DNA from: Singulisphaera sp. GP187
GTDB taxonomy: Bacteria; Planctomycetota; Planctomycetia; Isosphaerales; Isosphaeraceae
Assembly: GCF_900129635.1 (NCBI RefSeq)
Contig: NZ_FSRB01000002.1
Location: forward strand, 1,764,727 to 1,828,726
Length of the DNA stretch: 64,000 bases
Direction of reading: 5' to 3'
Shown here: positions 9,454 through 18,078 of the stretch, piece by piece
How positions within the stretch are numbered: position 1 is the first letter of the stretch
Layout of the letters: every line of letters starts with the position of its first letter
Translations under genes and position numbers: made by a program
The notes under the pieces: model-generated
The model's database searches: none
What the model saw: only the letters and a program-made list of their open reading frames with translations
Told to the model about the DNA's origin: nothing

Positions 9454-10125
9454 TCACTTGGTGGGCGTGAGTGGGCGGACCGAAACATCTTTGAAGAAGA
9501 CCGTCGAGTCCTTGTCGTGGTTTTGCAGGCCGATGTAGCCTTTTTCCGGTCGCGGTCCCCGCGCGGGGTCGCCCTCACCGTTCGTTTCCGTGGCCTGCGG
9601 CTTCAACTCGCCGGCATCGAAATCAGCGACCGGCGTGCCGTTGATCGCGGTGGACACCCGGTTTCCCTTCAGTGTGATCTCGAGCGTGTTCCATTCGAGC
9701 GGCTTGCCGGGCTGGCTCTTGGCATCGGCGAAGGTGTAGATCGAACCCGTACCGCGCGCCGACTTGCCGCCGTCGGCGATCTGGACCTCGAAACCATGAT
9801 GGACGGCATACCAGGGGTCGCTCGGCTTGTCCGCGATGCGGATGTAGACGCCCGAATTCGACCGCGCGGTCCCGGTCTTGTAAGTGACGCGGATGACGCA
9901 GTCGCCCAGCTTCTCTCGCGCGAACCAGAGCAGTCCCATCCCGCCCTCGGTGCGGAGTTGCCCATCCTCGACCACGAACCGCCCTGGCCCGACATGCTCC
10001 CATCCGTTCAGGCTCTTGCCATCGAACAGGGGCTTCCAATCGGACGGCGCGTCTGCGAAGACGGTCATGCTGGAGACAAGCGTCAAGGACAGGATGGCGG
10101 CGGCGTTCCATACTCGGGGAATCAT
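9454..10125 (-). CDS. Secreted DUF1080 (3-keto-disaccharide hydrolase-type) protein
   Basis: 223 residues with a signal peptide (AAILSLTLVSSMTVFA) and then the hallmark opening WKPLFDGKSLNGWEH of DUF1080. The concanavalin-like beta sandwich is recognisable from VRVTYKTGTARSNSGVYIR, WNTLEITLKGNRVSTAINGT and GYIGLQNHD, ending in KDVSVRPL. These are abundant exported proteins in planctomycetes; some members hydrolyse 3-keto-glycosides. It is a single-domain protein of normal length. The gene sits 200 bases downstream of the sugar isomerase-like gene on the same strand, so the two may act in one sugar pathway. Confidence 0.92.
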   Translation of the reverse strand: MIPRVWNAAAILSLTLVSSMTVFADAPSDWKPLFDGKSLNGWEHVGPGRFVVEDGQLRTEGGMGLLWFAREKLGDCVIRVTYKTGTARSNSGVYIRIADKPSDPWYAVHHGFEVQIADGGKSARGTGSIYTFADAKSQPGKPLEWNTLEITLKGNRVSTAINGTPVADFDAGELKPQATETNGEGDPARGPRPEKGYIGLQNHDKDSTVFFKDVSVRPLTPTK

Positions 10126-10324
10126 CGTGCGAGCCTCGCTTCATCGGGTCGGGAAGGAATCGGCCCGAGATTAACGCGCGGGGCTGAGACGATCAATGTT
10201 CAGGCCCTCGGGGAGAGTTCCACCCGCCGAGGGATACCGGCGGAATCTGCGGCGGCGGCGCCAGGCTGACGGGAAGCCGCTGCGCCTGTTTTTTCAAAGC
10301 GAGCGGCGGCTTCGTCACCACTTT

Positions 10325-11251
10325 TCAGGCGAGCGCCTCCTTGCAGTACTGAACGCACTTGGCCACTTCAGCCACGGCGCTCGAGCCTTCCGGGATCTTG
10401 TACTCGACCTCGATATCGGCCGGGAAAGTCCACTTCTCCTTCCTCATGGTCTGCAAGATCTCCTTGATCGGAGTCTTCCCCATGCCCCACGGCAGGTTCT
10501 CGCCTTTGACGGTCCGGTCCTTCAGGTGCAGGCTGACGATGCGGTCATGGTACTTCTCGAGTACGGGAATTGGCGACAGCCCCTTGGTGCCCGCGAAATA
10601 GTGCCCGACATCGAAGTTAAAGCCGATGTACGGGCTGTAGGCCAGGATCGGGTCGATCTTATCGAGCAACGGGTAGTTGTTGGTGTGGTTGTGGAAGGCC
10701 ACCCAGATCTTGTGCTTGTCGGCGAAGGGGGCGAGCTTCTTGGCCATGGGTTCCGAACGTTCCAGGCTGATGCCGACGCAGCCCAACGCCTTGGCCACCT
10801 GGAAGTTGAAGTCGATCGTCTCGTTCGACTGGCCGAAGGGGATCTTATGAATGTGGATGTTGACGCCCGCATCGTTGTACATCTTGCGCATCGCGGCGCA
10901 CTTGGTCAGTTGCGCGTGCCGCTCTTCGTCGGTCGGCTCGGCCTGCGGCTGGCCAGAACCTCGGCGACCGCCGCCGATGCCGGCAAACGACCGGATCGGT
11001 CCGTCCATCATCTCGACCTCGCTGAGCCCATCCTCAAGGAGCGCTTTGAGCGTATCCTCGGCCGAATTGATGGCGCCGCGGTAGCTGTATGTGATGCACC
11101 CGATGCGCACACCGTTGAAGTCGGAGTTGGGCTTCGGCGCGTCGGCTCCCAGCACGCCCCGCGGCATCACGGCGCACGCGGCAACGGTCGCCGCCCCCTT
11201 GAGGAACGCGCGCCGGGTTCCCGGGTTGTCAATCATGTTTTGTATGTTCAT
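10325..11251 (-). CDS. Sugar phosphate isomerase/epimerase-like TIM-barrel protein with Tat-type signal
   Basis: The N-terminus has TRRAFLKGAATVAACAV, a twin-arginine export signal, followed by a xylose isomerase-like/AP endonuclease 2-type barrel: GCITYSYRG, GLSEVEMMDG, VGISLERSE, VAFHNHTNNYP, NFDVGHYFAG, SLHLKDRTV, DIEVEYKIPEG. The histidines, aspartates and glutamates of the metal site (HNH, DVGH, HLKD, EVE) are present. The start at ATG 11251 has AAGGA upstream; a longer frame to 11299 would put 16 residues before it and spoil the Tat context. Such proteins often work with Gfo/Idh/MocA oxidoreductases and DUF1080 hydrolases on 3-keto sugars. Here a DUF1080 gene lies downstream on the same strand. 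Confidence 0.9.
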   Translation of the reverse strand: MNIQNMIDNPGTRRAFLKGAATVAACAVMPRGVLGADAPKPNSDFNGVRIGCITYSYRGAINSAEDTLKALLEDGLSEVEMMDGPIRSFAGIGGGRRGSGQPQAEPTDEERHAQLTKCAAMRKMYNDAGVNIHIHKIPFGQSNETIDFNFQVAKALGCVGISLERSEPMAKKLAPFADKHKIWVAFHNHTNNYPLLDKIDPILAYSPYIGFNFDVGHYFAGTKGLSPIPVLEKYHDRIVSLHLKDRTVKGENLPWGMGKTPIKEILQTMRKEKWTFPADIEVEYKIPEGSSAVAEVAKCVQYCKEALA

Positions 11252-11951
11252 GGCGATTCCTTTGGTGTGCAGCGAGCTGTTGGTGGTGAAGCCTGACACT
11301 TGCGGGTGTCAGTACTCCCGTGGTGGGATACGCCGGCTACAAGATCATGATCGCGTTCGAAAGCACGCTCTCGAGATCGAGGCCACGAGGCGGTCTGCCG
11401 ATTTTGAGTTTTTTAACCATGAGGATGGGGGGATTCTACCCGGCGTGTTGCTCGACGGAAAGGTTTCGGATTAAACCCTTGAGACTCGGTAGCCAGGCAC
11501 CTACAGCGGTTTACGTTCGGGGGGATCACAGGCCGAGCTCTTCGGCTTGATCCTTCACCCGTTGCGAACCGAGTGGCACGGGCCGGACATCACCCACTTT
11601 GCGTCGGTCTGCAGCGAGCTGGTCACAGACCGAATCGGAATTGGCCCTCCCTGGCGATCTCGAAGTAAGTCTCCTCTGAGGCGATCCGGCCGGACAAGAA
11701 TCGACATGTCGTTTACAATCAGCCACTTGGCTCCCGCTCCGAGGGTCGATTCGCTGTGCTCCCGGACACTACCAAGCCGGTCCTCTCCGCCGTGGCCAAG
11801 GTGTGCAATGGACTGACCTTCCTGGGGACAGAACTCGGGGGAGTCGCCATCCTGGAACGCCGAGCATGGCGCGGGTCGTGAATCCGAAGCTCCTGAGGAC
11901 GTCGAATGCGTGTGAGTCGGTCCGACGGTCGCCCCACCTGGAATTGAAGAC
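11252..11951. other. Intergenic stretch between divergent genes, with a possible relic
   Basis: This separates the sugar isomerase-like gene (minus) from the P450 gene (plus) and must contain both promoters. Apart from the short minus-strand relic at 11526-11726 I see no gene. Confidence 0.4.
11526..11726 (-). pseudogene. Possible degenerate coding relic, unknown family
   Basis: The last 30 codons on the minus strand read like a natural C-terminus (DQLAADRRKVGDVRPVPLG, ending QAEELGL). A protein-like stretch, GRIASEETYFEIAREG, lies just upstream in another frame. The two could be joined by one frameshift, which suggests a decayed small gene. The family is not recognised. Confidence 0.25.
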
Positions 11952-13181
11952 ATGCTATCACGAACCTTCGACTTGAATTCGCAGTCCTACAAGCAAAACC
12001 CGTATCCGACGCTGGCCAGGATGGTCGCGGAGGGGCCGGTGGTTCGCGTCAGGTTTCCATGGCTCGGCAAGCTCTGGATGGTGACCCGTTACGAGGCCGC
12101 GAGCGAGTTGCTGCGGGATCGCGAGCGGTTTGTGCGCGAACCGCGATCGGCGGGCATGCCGCAACGGTCCAATCTGCCCTGGTGGTTTCCGCGATCGATG
12201 CAGCCGATGGCCGAGGTGATGATCAATCGCGACGAGCCGGATCATCGGCGGCTGCGCGGGCTCGTCGACCAGGCGTTCCTGCGGCACGGTGTCGAGCAAT
12301 TGCGCCCCCGGTTCGACGCGATCATGCGTCAGATGCTCGACGAACTGGAGGTGAAATTCCGACGCGACGGCCACCCGATCGACCTCGTGGCCGGTCTGGC
12401 GCGGCCGTTCCCGCTGGCGGTGATCTCCGAGCTCCTGGGCCTGCCAGCCGAAGACCGGCCGATGTTCGCGAAACTCGCCGGTGCTTTTTCTGGACGCCCC
12501 TCGCCGCTCGTCCTGTACCGAATGCTCGGCGCCATCAAGAGTATCAATACCTATATTCGAGAGCAGATCCGCATCTGCCGTGCGAAGCCGCGCCAGGGCC
12601 TGATCTCGGAACTCATCTCCGCCAGGCAGGAGGATGAGCGTCTGACCGAAGATGAGATGGTCTCGATGGTCATCCTGCTCCTGCTGGCCGGTCACATGAC
12701 CACGGTGCATCTGATCGGTGCGGGACTCTATACGCTTCTCACACATCCCGAGCAGAAGCGATCGCTGCTGTCCGACGGGTCGCTGGTGGAGACCACCGTT
12801 GACGAACTGCTGCGATACCTCTCGCCGGTGCAGATGACCAAGCCCATGATGCCGGTTCGCGACCTGGAATGGCACGGTAAGCGGCTCCAACGTGGCGAGA
12901 AGGTTGTTGCCCTGCTGGCCGCTGCCAATGTCGATCCCCAGAAATTTGAGCATCCCGATCGTTTCGACATTCATCGCAGTCCCAATCCGCACTTGGCGTT
13001 CGGAGCCGGGATTCACGTCTGCCTGGGATTGAGGTTGGCCAGGGCCGAGGCCGAGATCGCGCTCGAGCAACTCCTGAACCGCTTTCCCAAGTTGGAACTC
13101 GCCATCCCCCCGTCCCAGGTGACATGGTCGCGGCAACTGGGGACCCGCGGTATGGAGGCGTTACCGGTCAGGCTGATGTGA
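11952..13181 (+). CDS. Cytochrome P450
   Basis: 409 residues, normal for a bacterial soluble P450. Cys357 in FGAGIHVCLG is the heme ligand. The I-helix AGHMTT (246-251) carries the threonine pair used for oxygen activation, and ELLR (285-288) is the K-helix ExxR. The C-helix segment NRDEPDHRRLRGLV matches the family's DPPEHxxxR pattern with E for P. No ferredoxin or reductase gene is adjacent, so electron partners must be encoded elsewhere. The substrate cannot be deduced. It starts at ATG 11952 with no upstream operon partner; a DUF1080 gene follows after 160 bases. Confidence 0.95.
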   Translation: MLSRTFDLNSQSYKQNPYPTLARMVAEGPVVRVRFPWLGKLWMVTRYEAASELLRDRERFVREPRSAGMPQRSNLPWWFPRSMQPMAEVMINRDEPDHRRLRGLVDQAFLRHGVEQLRPRFDAIMRQMLDELEVKFRRDGHPIDLVAGLARPFPLAVISELLGLPAEDRPMFAKLAGAFSGRPSPLVLYRMLGAIKSINTYIREQIRICRAKPRQGLISELISARQEDERLTEDEMVSMVILLLLAGHMTTVHLIGAGLYTLLTHPEQKRSLLSDGSLVETTVDELLRYLSPVQMTKPMMPVRDLEWHGKRLQRGEKVVALLAAANVDPQKFEHPDRFDIHRSPNPHLAFGAGIHVCLGLRLARAEAEIALEQLLNRFPKLELAIPPSQVTWSRQLGTRGMEALPVRLM

Positions 13182-13344
13182 CGGCTGGCGAATCGACACA
13201 TAAGACTCGATTTCCCGTGGTAGTCGTCTCGGTTGAGGCCCGACGTTAAAGTTGGTGGTTCAGATGCCCAGACTTTCGTTGCTGCCCGGCCCGAATTGAT
13301 GATTGCCAGGCACGCCAATGCCAAGGGGACACAGGGGACTTGTC

Positions 13345-14388
13345 ATGACTTCGAGATCGAGAACCTTGCCGATGGCCATCATCCTGGTCCTGTCGTCCTG
13401 CCTGACGACCGCATTCGCCGACGAAGGCTGGGTCTCACTCTTCGACGGGAAGACCCTCGACGGCTGGAAGGTCAACGGCGGGTTCGCCTCGTACAAGGTC
13501 GAGGACGGGGCCATCGTCGGCACGACCGTGGAAGGCAGCCCCAACACATTCCTTTGCAAGGGGGATTACAAGGACTTCGTGCTCGAACTGGAGGTCAGGT
13601 GCGACCCCCGGCTGAACTCGGGCGTCCAGGTCCGCAGCCATCTGTACGAAAAGGACACGCCCCAGGAGTCTGACCCGAAGAAGGTTCGTAAGGCCGGGAC
13701 GGTGTACGGCCCGCAGTGCGAGACCGCCGAATCGGCCAAGGGCGTCTCGGGCAACTTCTGGGACGAGGCTCGCCGCACCCGCTGGCTCGATGACTTCGCC
13801 GAGAAACCCGAAGCCCGCACGGCATTCAAGGACGACGATTGGAACCGCTACAAAATCGCCGTGCAAGGCAACCGCTATCGCTCGTGGGTCAACGGGGTCT
13901 CTGCTTCTGGCTTCACCGACGACGTGGACAAGAGCGGTTTCATTGGCCTCCAGGTCCACGGCATCGCCAAGGGCCAGGGGCCGTATCAGGTCCGCTGGCG
14001 GAATGTTCGCATCCGGCCGTTGGTGCCGGGCGAGCAGGTGCGCAAGGCCGCGGCGAGGCCCGGCGAGATCCTGCGCATCGTAACCCGATCGGAGTGGGAG
14101 AAGGCGCAAGCGAACGGCGAGTACCGGGGCGATACGTTGGCGACAGAGGGGTTCATCCACTGCGCGACGCCGAAGCAACTGCCCTGGGTCGCCGAGACGT
14201 TCTACAAGGGTCGGACCAAACTGGTCGTTCTGCGAATCGAGCCGAGCAAGTTGACCTCGCCGCTGAAGTGGGAGAGCCCGCCCGACTCGGGGGAGAAGTT
14301 CCCGCACGTCTACGGCCCACTCGACCTGGAAGCCGTGGTCGAGGTCGTCCCGCTCGAAGAACTTCTCTCCGATGGCATCCGAGATTGA
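13345..14388 (+). CDS. Secreted DUF1080-DUF952 fusion protein
   Basis: The start at ATG 13345 gives a signal peptide (LPMAIILVLSSCLTTAFA). Residues about 30-235 are a DUF1080 sandwich (WVSLFDGKTLDGWKV, LNSGVQVRSH, IGLQVHGIAKGQGPYQ, RWRNVRIRPL). After a short linker, residues about 245-345 form a second domain: EILRIVTRSEWEKAQ, then EGFIHCATPKQL, VLRIEPSKL and FPHVYGPLDLEAV. That order of motifs is characteristic of DUF952, usually a small cytoplasmic protein. The fusion to an exported DUF1080 domain is unusual. No frameshift is visible at the junction. It is probably monocistronic. Confidence 0.88.
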   Translation: MTSRSRTLPMAIILVLSSCLTTAFADEGWVSLFDGKTLDGWKVNGGFASYKVEDGAIVGTTVEGSPNTFLCKGDYKDFVLELEVRCDPRLNSGVQVRSHLYEKDTPQESDPKKVRKAGTVYGPQCETAESAKGVSGNFWDEARRTRWLDDFAEKPEARTAFKDDDWNRYKIAVQGNRYRSWVNGVSASGFTDDVDKSGFIGLQVHGIAKGQGPYQVRWRNVRIRPLVPGEQVRKAAARPGEILRIVTRSEWEKAQANGEYRGDTLATEGFIHCATPKQLPWVAETFYKGRTKLVVLRIEPSKLTSPLKWESPPDSGEKFPHVYGPLDLEAVVEVVPLEELLSDGIRD

Positions 14389-14683
14389 TTTAAGGCATAG
14401 GGTCGTCAGTCAAGTCGATGGCTCTCTGTTCGTCGAACTGCCTGTCCACGGCCGGCCCTCCCTGCGCTCTGTGGCGAGGAATTCGCCGCGCACGGACAAT
14501 CATTGGCCACGTGCGACCTGCTTAGAATCGCGTGATGGAACAGTATTGGATCCAATGGATGGGGATTGAGGCACTGCGACGTTCCCGGCACTCCGATTGC
14601 ATTCATGCTGCGGACTCAACGGCCGAAGACGACCATTTGTCCATGGGATGTCCCGGCCTCCCCCCCACCAGGTCCCCGCCCCG

Positions 14684-15712
14684 ATGAACCGCAAAGCTTT
14701 TACGCTGATCGAACTCCTCGTCGTGATCGCGATCATCGCGGTCCTCATTGCCCTGTTGTTACCCGCCGTCCAGGCCGCGCGCGAAGCCGCCCGGCGGATG
14801 CAGTGCGTCAATAACCTCAAGCAGCTCGGCCTGGCGCTTCATAATTATGAGCAAGTGGCCAGTGCTTTGCCTCCGGCACTGGTGATTGTCGGAAGCGGAA
14901 CAACGGTCACCTGGACGAACAGCTTCGGGGCCTATTCCCGCCTCTTGCCTAACCTCGAAGGGGGCAATACTTACAATGCGGCCAACTTCATGGTCGACAT
15001 GCAGACCCCGCCTAACGAGACGGTCGTCCGGCAGGTGATCTCGGTCTTCATCTGCCCGAGCGAGACCCAGCCCGTGGCACGGGCCCTCGCCGCGGGGGGC
15101 CAGTACGGGATCGCCAACTACGGCTTTTTCGAGGGCGACTGGTTTGTTTGGGGTGGGCTCGGGAGCACCAGCAAGAATCGCGGCACGTTCGGCGTGAACC
15201 AGAGCCGCTCGTTCGCGGAGTTCACCGATGGGTTGAGCAACACGCTCTTCATGTCCGAGGGGAAGGGCTATCTCACCTACTTCCGGGACTGCTCGTCGTT
15301 TACCGCCACCAACATGAACGCCCCTCCGCCCCCCGACGCGGAACCGGCTACGGTCGCGCCCGAGTACAACGGTTCCGGCGGCTGCGCGGTCCGCGAGGCT
15401 GAGGGGCGGACCCAGTGGTTCGAGTCGGGCGTGCATCACAACGGGATGACCACCGCCTGGCCGCCGAACAAGGCGACCCCCGGGAAGTCCGGGGGGAAGA
15501 CATATCCCGACGTCGACATCAATAGCAGCCGCGAGAAACTCGGCAAGCCGTCGTTCGCCGCAGTCACCGCCCGGAGCTACCATTCCGGCGGCGTTAATGC
15601 CCTGTTCGGAGACGGCTCGGTCCGCTTCGTCAAGAGCACGATCAACGGCTGGACATGGCGATCCCTCGGCACCGTCGGAGGTGGCGAGGTCATCAGCGCC
15701 GATTCCTACTGA
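14684..15712 (+). CDS. DUF1559 protein with prepilin-type N-terminus
   Basis: The start at ATG 14684 gives the classic leader MNRKAFTLIELLVVIAIIAV with type IV prepilin methylation signal; Glu is at position +5 after the processing site. It continues AVQAAREAARRMQC and NNLKQLGLALHNYE, the DUF1559 hallmark. The C-terminal half has the conserved HSGGVNALFGDGSVRFVKS, where pseudopilin-like planctomycete proteins end. Members are very numerous in planctomycetes; their function is unknown, and they are inferred to assemble through a type II/IV secretion-like machinery at the inner membrane. It is the first of three paralogues here. Confidence 0.95.
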   Translation: MNRKAFTLIELLVVIAIIAVLIALLLPAVQAAREAARRMQCVNNLKQLGLALHNYEQVASALPPALVIVGSGTTVTWTNSFGAYSRLLPNLEGGNTYNAANFMVDMQTPPNETVVRQVISVFICPSETQPVARALAAGGQYGIANYGFFEGDWFVWGGLGSTSKNRGTFGVNQSRSFAEFTDGLSNTLFMSEGKGYLTYFRDCSSFTATNMNAPPPPDAEPATVAPEYNGSGGCAVREAEGRTQWFESGVHHNGMTTAWPPNKATPGKSGGKTYPDVDINSSREKLGKPSFAAVTARSYHSGGVNALFGDGSVRFVKSTINGWTWRSLGTVGGGEVISADSY

Positions 15713-16219
15713 CGCGGGTCCACGGTAATCGGAGGGCTGGAACCGATTAACCTGGCTCCGACGCCCCTCCGCCCGACCGCACGCGATTTCGGTTCTCAAA
15801 GCGGCGTGGAGGCAGGCCGCCGAGGTGGGGACCGATCGGGCAAACTCGGACTGAGCGGCCCTGCCCTGATACGCGCTTGCGCGGGCCGTCGCGAAGGGGT
15901 GAGTCCAATCTCTCCCCTCGCCATGGCCCTACGCGGGAGACTCGACGGCGGGCAGACGTCGAGTCAGAGCTTGCGATTGGTTCCGGTCGTGCGATCAAAA
16001 ACTCGCCGACTCTGACGATTGATTGTCCACATCTTGCTTCGATGATTTACCCAAGTTTCACCGATGTCAAACTCTGGGAATGAGTTGCGCAAATTGCGCA
16101 TCCAGGCATGCCGCGTGCATTGGAGCAAGCCTCGTCACGAATCTGGCCCGAGCCAGAGAGTGAGCCAGGGTGTCCTGACGACGATCGTCACGCCGAGATT
16201 CACCACTGAGGTCCGCAAC
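15713..16219. other. Intergenic stretch with small hairpins
   Basis: No gene is seen. An imperfect hairpin just after the stop (near 15724-15752) may terminate the first DUF1559 gene. A perfect 8-bp stem lies at 15939-15946/15958-15965, and a short TTGCGCAA palindrome near 16085-16103. The promoter of the second DUF1559 gene presumably lies here. Confidence 0.4.
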
Positions 16220-17146
16220 ATGATGATGAGGCGACTCCGCCCCGATGCCGTTCGATTCCGACGCATCGGCTTCACCCTGATCGAACTACTTGTGGTGATC
16301 GCGATCATCGCCATCCTGATCGCCCTGCTGTTGCCCGCTGTCCAGGCGGCACGCGAGGCGGCTCGGCGGGCCCAGTGCACGAACAACGTCAAGCAAACCC
16401 TGCTCGGGTTCCACAACCACCACAACAATTTCAACGGCTTTCCGCCGGTCCGCACGGAGACGCCCTCCTATGGCTGGTGCGTCAACCTGCTCCCCTTCTT
16501 GGAGCAGCCCCAACTCTACAACGCCTTCAACCTCGATAAGAATTTCTACGACTACGAGAATCAGACGGTCTCCCATACCGCCCTCCAAGTCTTCTCTTGT
16601 CCGTCGGGTCCGCTCGGTCTCCACGACGTGCCCATCGGCTTGGGCTCCACCGTCTACGGGACGAGGGGCTACGTGGGCGACTACAAAGCGAATCACCTGC
16701 TGAACTCGATGTATCTGGTCAATGGAGTGGCCGGGAACCCGGTCTTGCTCCGCGCAGGCAAGTTTCAGCCCCTTAGCGCCGTGACCGACGGCACTTCCCA
16801 GACTACCCTGGTCCACGAGCAGGCCGGACGTCCCGACTACTATCTGCGCGGGTGGAAGAAGCAACCGTCGAACTCCGCCCTGACGAGCGTCTACTGGTGG
16901 GATCCCTGGACGTCGTATTCCCATTTCCAGTTCCAGGGTTACGCGGCCGACGGGGTGGCGACCGGCTGGGCCTGCGCCGTCAACTGCAACAACGGTCAGG
17001 GAATCTACGGCTTCCACCCGGGCGGGGCGAATGTCGGCTTCTGCGACGGGAGCGTCCAATTCTTCAAGGAAACGGCCGCGGTCCGGATCGTCTTCGCACT
17101 GGCGACGCGCGACGGCGGGGAGACGCTCTCGTCGTCGGACTACTGA
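16220..17146 (+). CDS. DUF1559 protein with prepilin-type N-terminus
   Basis: Three consecutive ATGs (16220, 16223, 16226) follow a GAGG at 16208-16211. The first gives the leader MMMRRLRPDAVRFRRIGFT and then LIELLVVIAIIAILIALLLP. The longer frame to 16064 lacks a ribosome site. DUF1559 features follow: AREAARRAQCTNNVKQ, LLPFLEQPQLYNAFN, and the C-terminal FHPGGANVGFCDGSVQFFKE. It is followed after 57 bases (12 to the earliest possible start) by a small lipoprotein gene on the same strand, which suggests cotranscription. Confidence 0.95.
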   Translation: MMMRRLRPDAVRFRRIGFTLIELLVVIAIIAILIALLLPAVQAAREAARRAQCTNNVKQTLLGFHNHHNNFNGFPPVRTETPSYGWCVNLLPFLEQPQLYNAFNLDKNFYDYENQTVSHTALQVFSCPSGPLGLHDVPIGLGSTVYGTRGYVGDYKANHLLNSMYLVNGVAGNPVLLRAGKFQPLSAVTDGTSQTTLVHEQAGRPDYYLRGWKKQPSNSALTSVYWWDPWTSYSHFQFQGYAADGVATGWACAVNCNNGQGIYGFHPGGANVGFCDGSVQFFKETAAVRIVFALATRDGGETLSSSDY

Positions 17147-17203
17147 CACAACGGGTGCGTGGACAGACGCTCGATACGAAGTGAGAGTTGCGAGGCACAC
17201 AGA

Positions 17204-17632
17204 TTGAAATTAGATGTGATTTTGTTTTCAGTTGTAGGGTTGTTTGCCTTCGGCTGCGGCGATGAAACGAGCGGGCCGGCGATTTACCCGATCTCGGGGA
17301 AAGTCCTGGTCGACGGCCGGCCCGCGGCAAAGGCCCAGGTCTCGTTCCATGCCCTGAACGGCCCGGGCGGTGAGACCTTGCAGCCGATTGCGATCGCCGA
17401 AGCGGACGGATCGTTCCGGCCGAGCACGCGATTCTCCCACGATGGTGCGCCGGCCGGGAACTACGTGGTGACGGTCGTCTGGCCCAAGGTCAATTTGGAC
17501 CACGGCGAGGAGGTTGCCGGACCGGACTTGTTGCGCGGCAAGTACAGTGATCCCGCCCGATCGGGCCTCACGGCCACGATCAAGGAGGGCGAGAACACCC
17601 TCCCTCCGTTTCAGTTAAAGACTTCGCGATAA
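17204..17632 (+). CDS. Small lipoprotein with carboxypeptidase-regulatory-like (beta-sandwich) domain
   Basis: The mature protein has a lipobox FAFGC after a hydrophobic segment (VILFSVVGLFAFG), then ISGKVLVDGRPAAKAQVSFH and GAPAGNYVVTVVW. This is the strand pattern of a carboxypeptidase regulatory/transthyretin-like domain, typical of planctomycete lipoproteins encoded beside DUF1559 genes. The preferred start is TTG 17204 with CGAGG eight bases upstream; ATG 17159 adds 15 charged residues before the signal peptide. Its C-terminal 33 codons lie in the first copy of a 274-bp tandem duplication, so the same C-terminus is encoded again downstream. Confidence 0.82.
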   Translation: MKLDVILFSVVGLFAFGCGDETSGPAIYPISGKVLVDGRPAAKAQVSFHALNGPGGETLQPIAIAEADGSFRPSTRFSHDGAPAGNYVVTVVWPKVNLDHGEEVAGPDLLRGKYSDPARSGLTATIKEGENTLPPFQLKTSR

Positions 17633-17804
17633 GGTGCGGATAGGCGCCGACCAGGCCGAGTTGTTTCGGCCTGGATCGAGCCGTCATGTTCGAGGAATTC
17701 AGCGACAGGAACTCCATAAAATGCACATGGCGAATGAGCGCCGGCCCCGCGCCGGCTTCACCCGGGTCGACGTCGTTGCGACGGTGGTACTGACCCTGCT
17801 CGCG
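17531..17804. repeat. 274-bp tandem duplication, copy 1
   Basis: Base-for-base identical by eye to 17805-18078. It spans the last 34 codons of the lipoprotein gene, the intergenic hairpin and the first codons of the third DUF1559 gene. Confidence 0.95.
17651..17674 (+). terminator. Intergenic hairpin after the lipoprotein gene (duplicated at 17925-17948)
   Basis: A perfect 9-bp stem CCAGGCCGA/TCGGCCTGG with a 6-nt loop lies 18 bases after the stop. There is no T-run. It could attenuate rather than end transcription into the DUF1559 gene. Confidence 0.45.
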
Positions 17805-17906
17805 TTGCGCGGCAAGTACAGTGATCCCGCCCGATCGGGCCTCACGGCCACGATCAAGGAGGGCGAGAACACCCTCCCTCCGTTTCAGTTAAAGACTTCG
17901 CGATAA
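17721..17906 (+). pseudogene. Chimeric duplicate: DUF1559 leader fused in frame to lipoprotein C-terminus
   Basis: This was created by the tandem duplication. The first 28 residues equal the N-terminus of the intact downstream DUF1559 protein (leader RRPRAGFTRVDVVATVV). At the junction they run in frame into the lipoprotein tail (LRGKYSDPARSGL), giving a 61-residue open frame. It keeps the ribosome site and start of the intact gene, so it may be translated. A product of this kind would be a prepilin-like leader with no pilin domain and is unlikely to work. Confidence 0.75.
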
Positions 17907-18078
17907 GGTGCGGATAGGCGCCGACCAGGCCGAGTTGTTTCGGCCTGGATCGAGCCGTCATGTTCGAGGAATTCAGCGACAGGAACTCCATAAAATGCAC
18001 ATGGCGAATGAGCGCCGGCCCCGCGCCGGCTTCACCCGGGTCGACGTCGTTGCGACGGTGGTACTGACCCTGCTCGCG
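17805..18078. repeat. 274-bp tandem duplication, copy 2
   Basis: This directly abuts copy 1. Only one to two bases of microhomology are shared at the edges, so the duplication probably arose by slippage or illegitimate recombination, recently enough to have no differences. Confidence 0.95.

Noticed and set aside
10196..11296. Plus-strand open frame of 366 codons
   Set aside because: Shadow of the Tat-exported sugar isomerase-like gene; no recognisable motifs.
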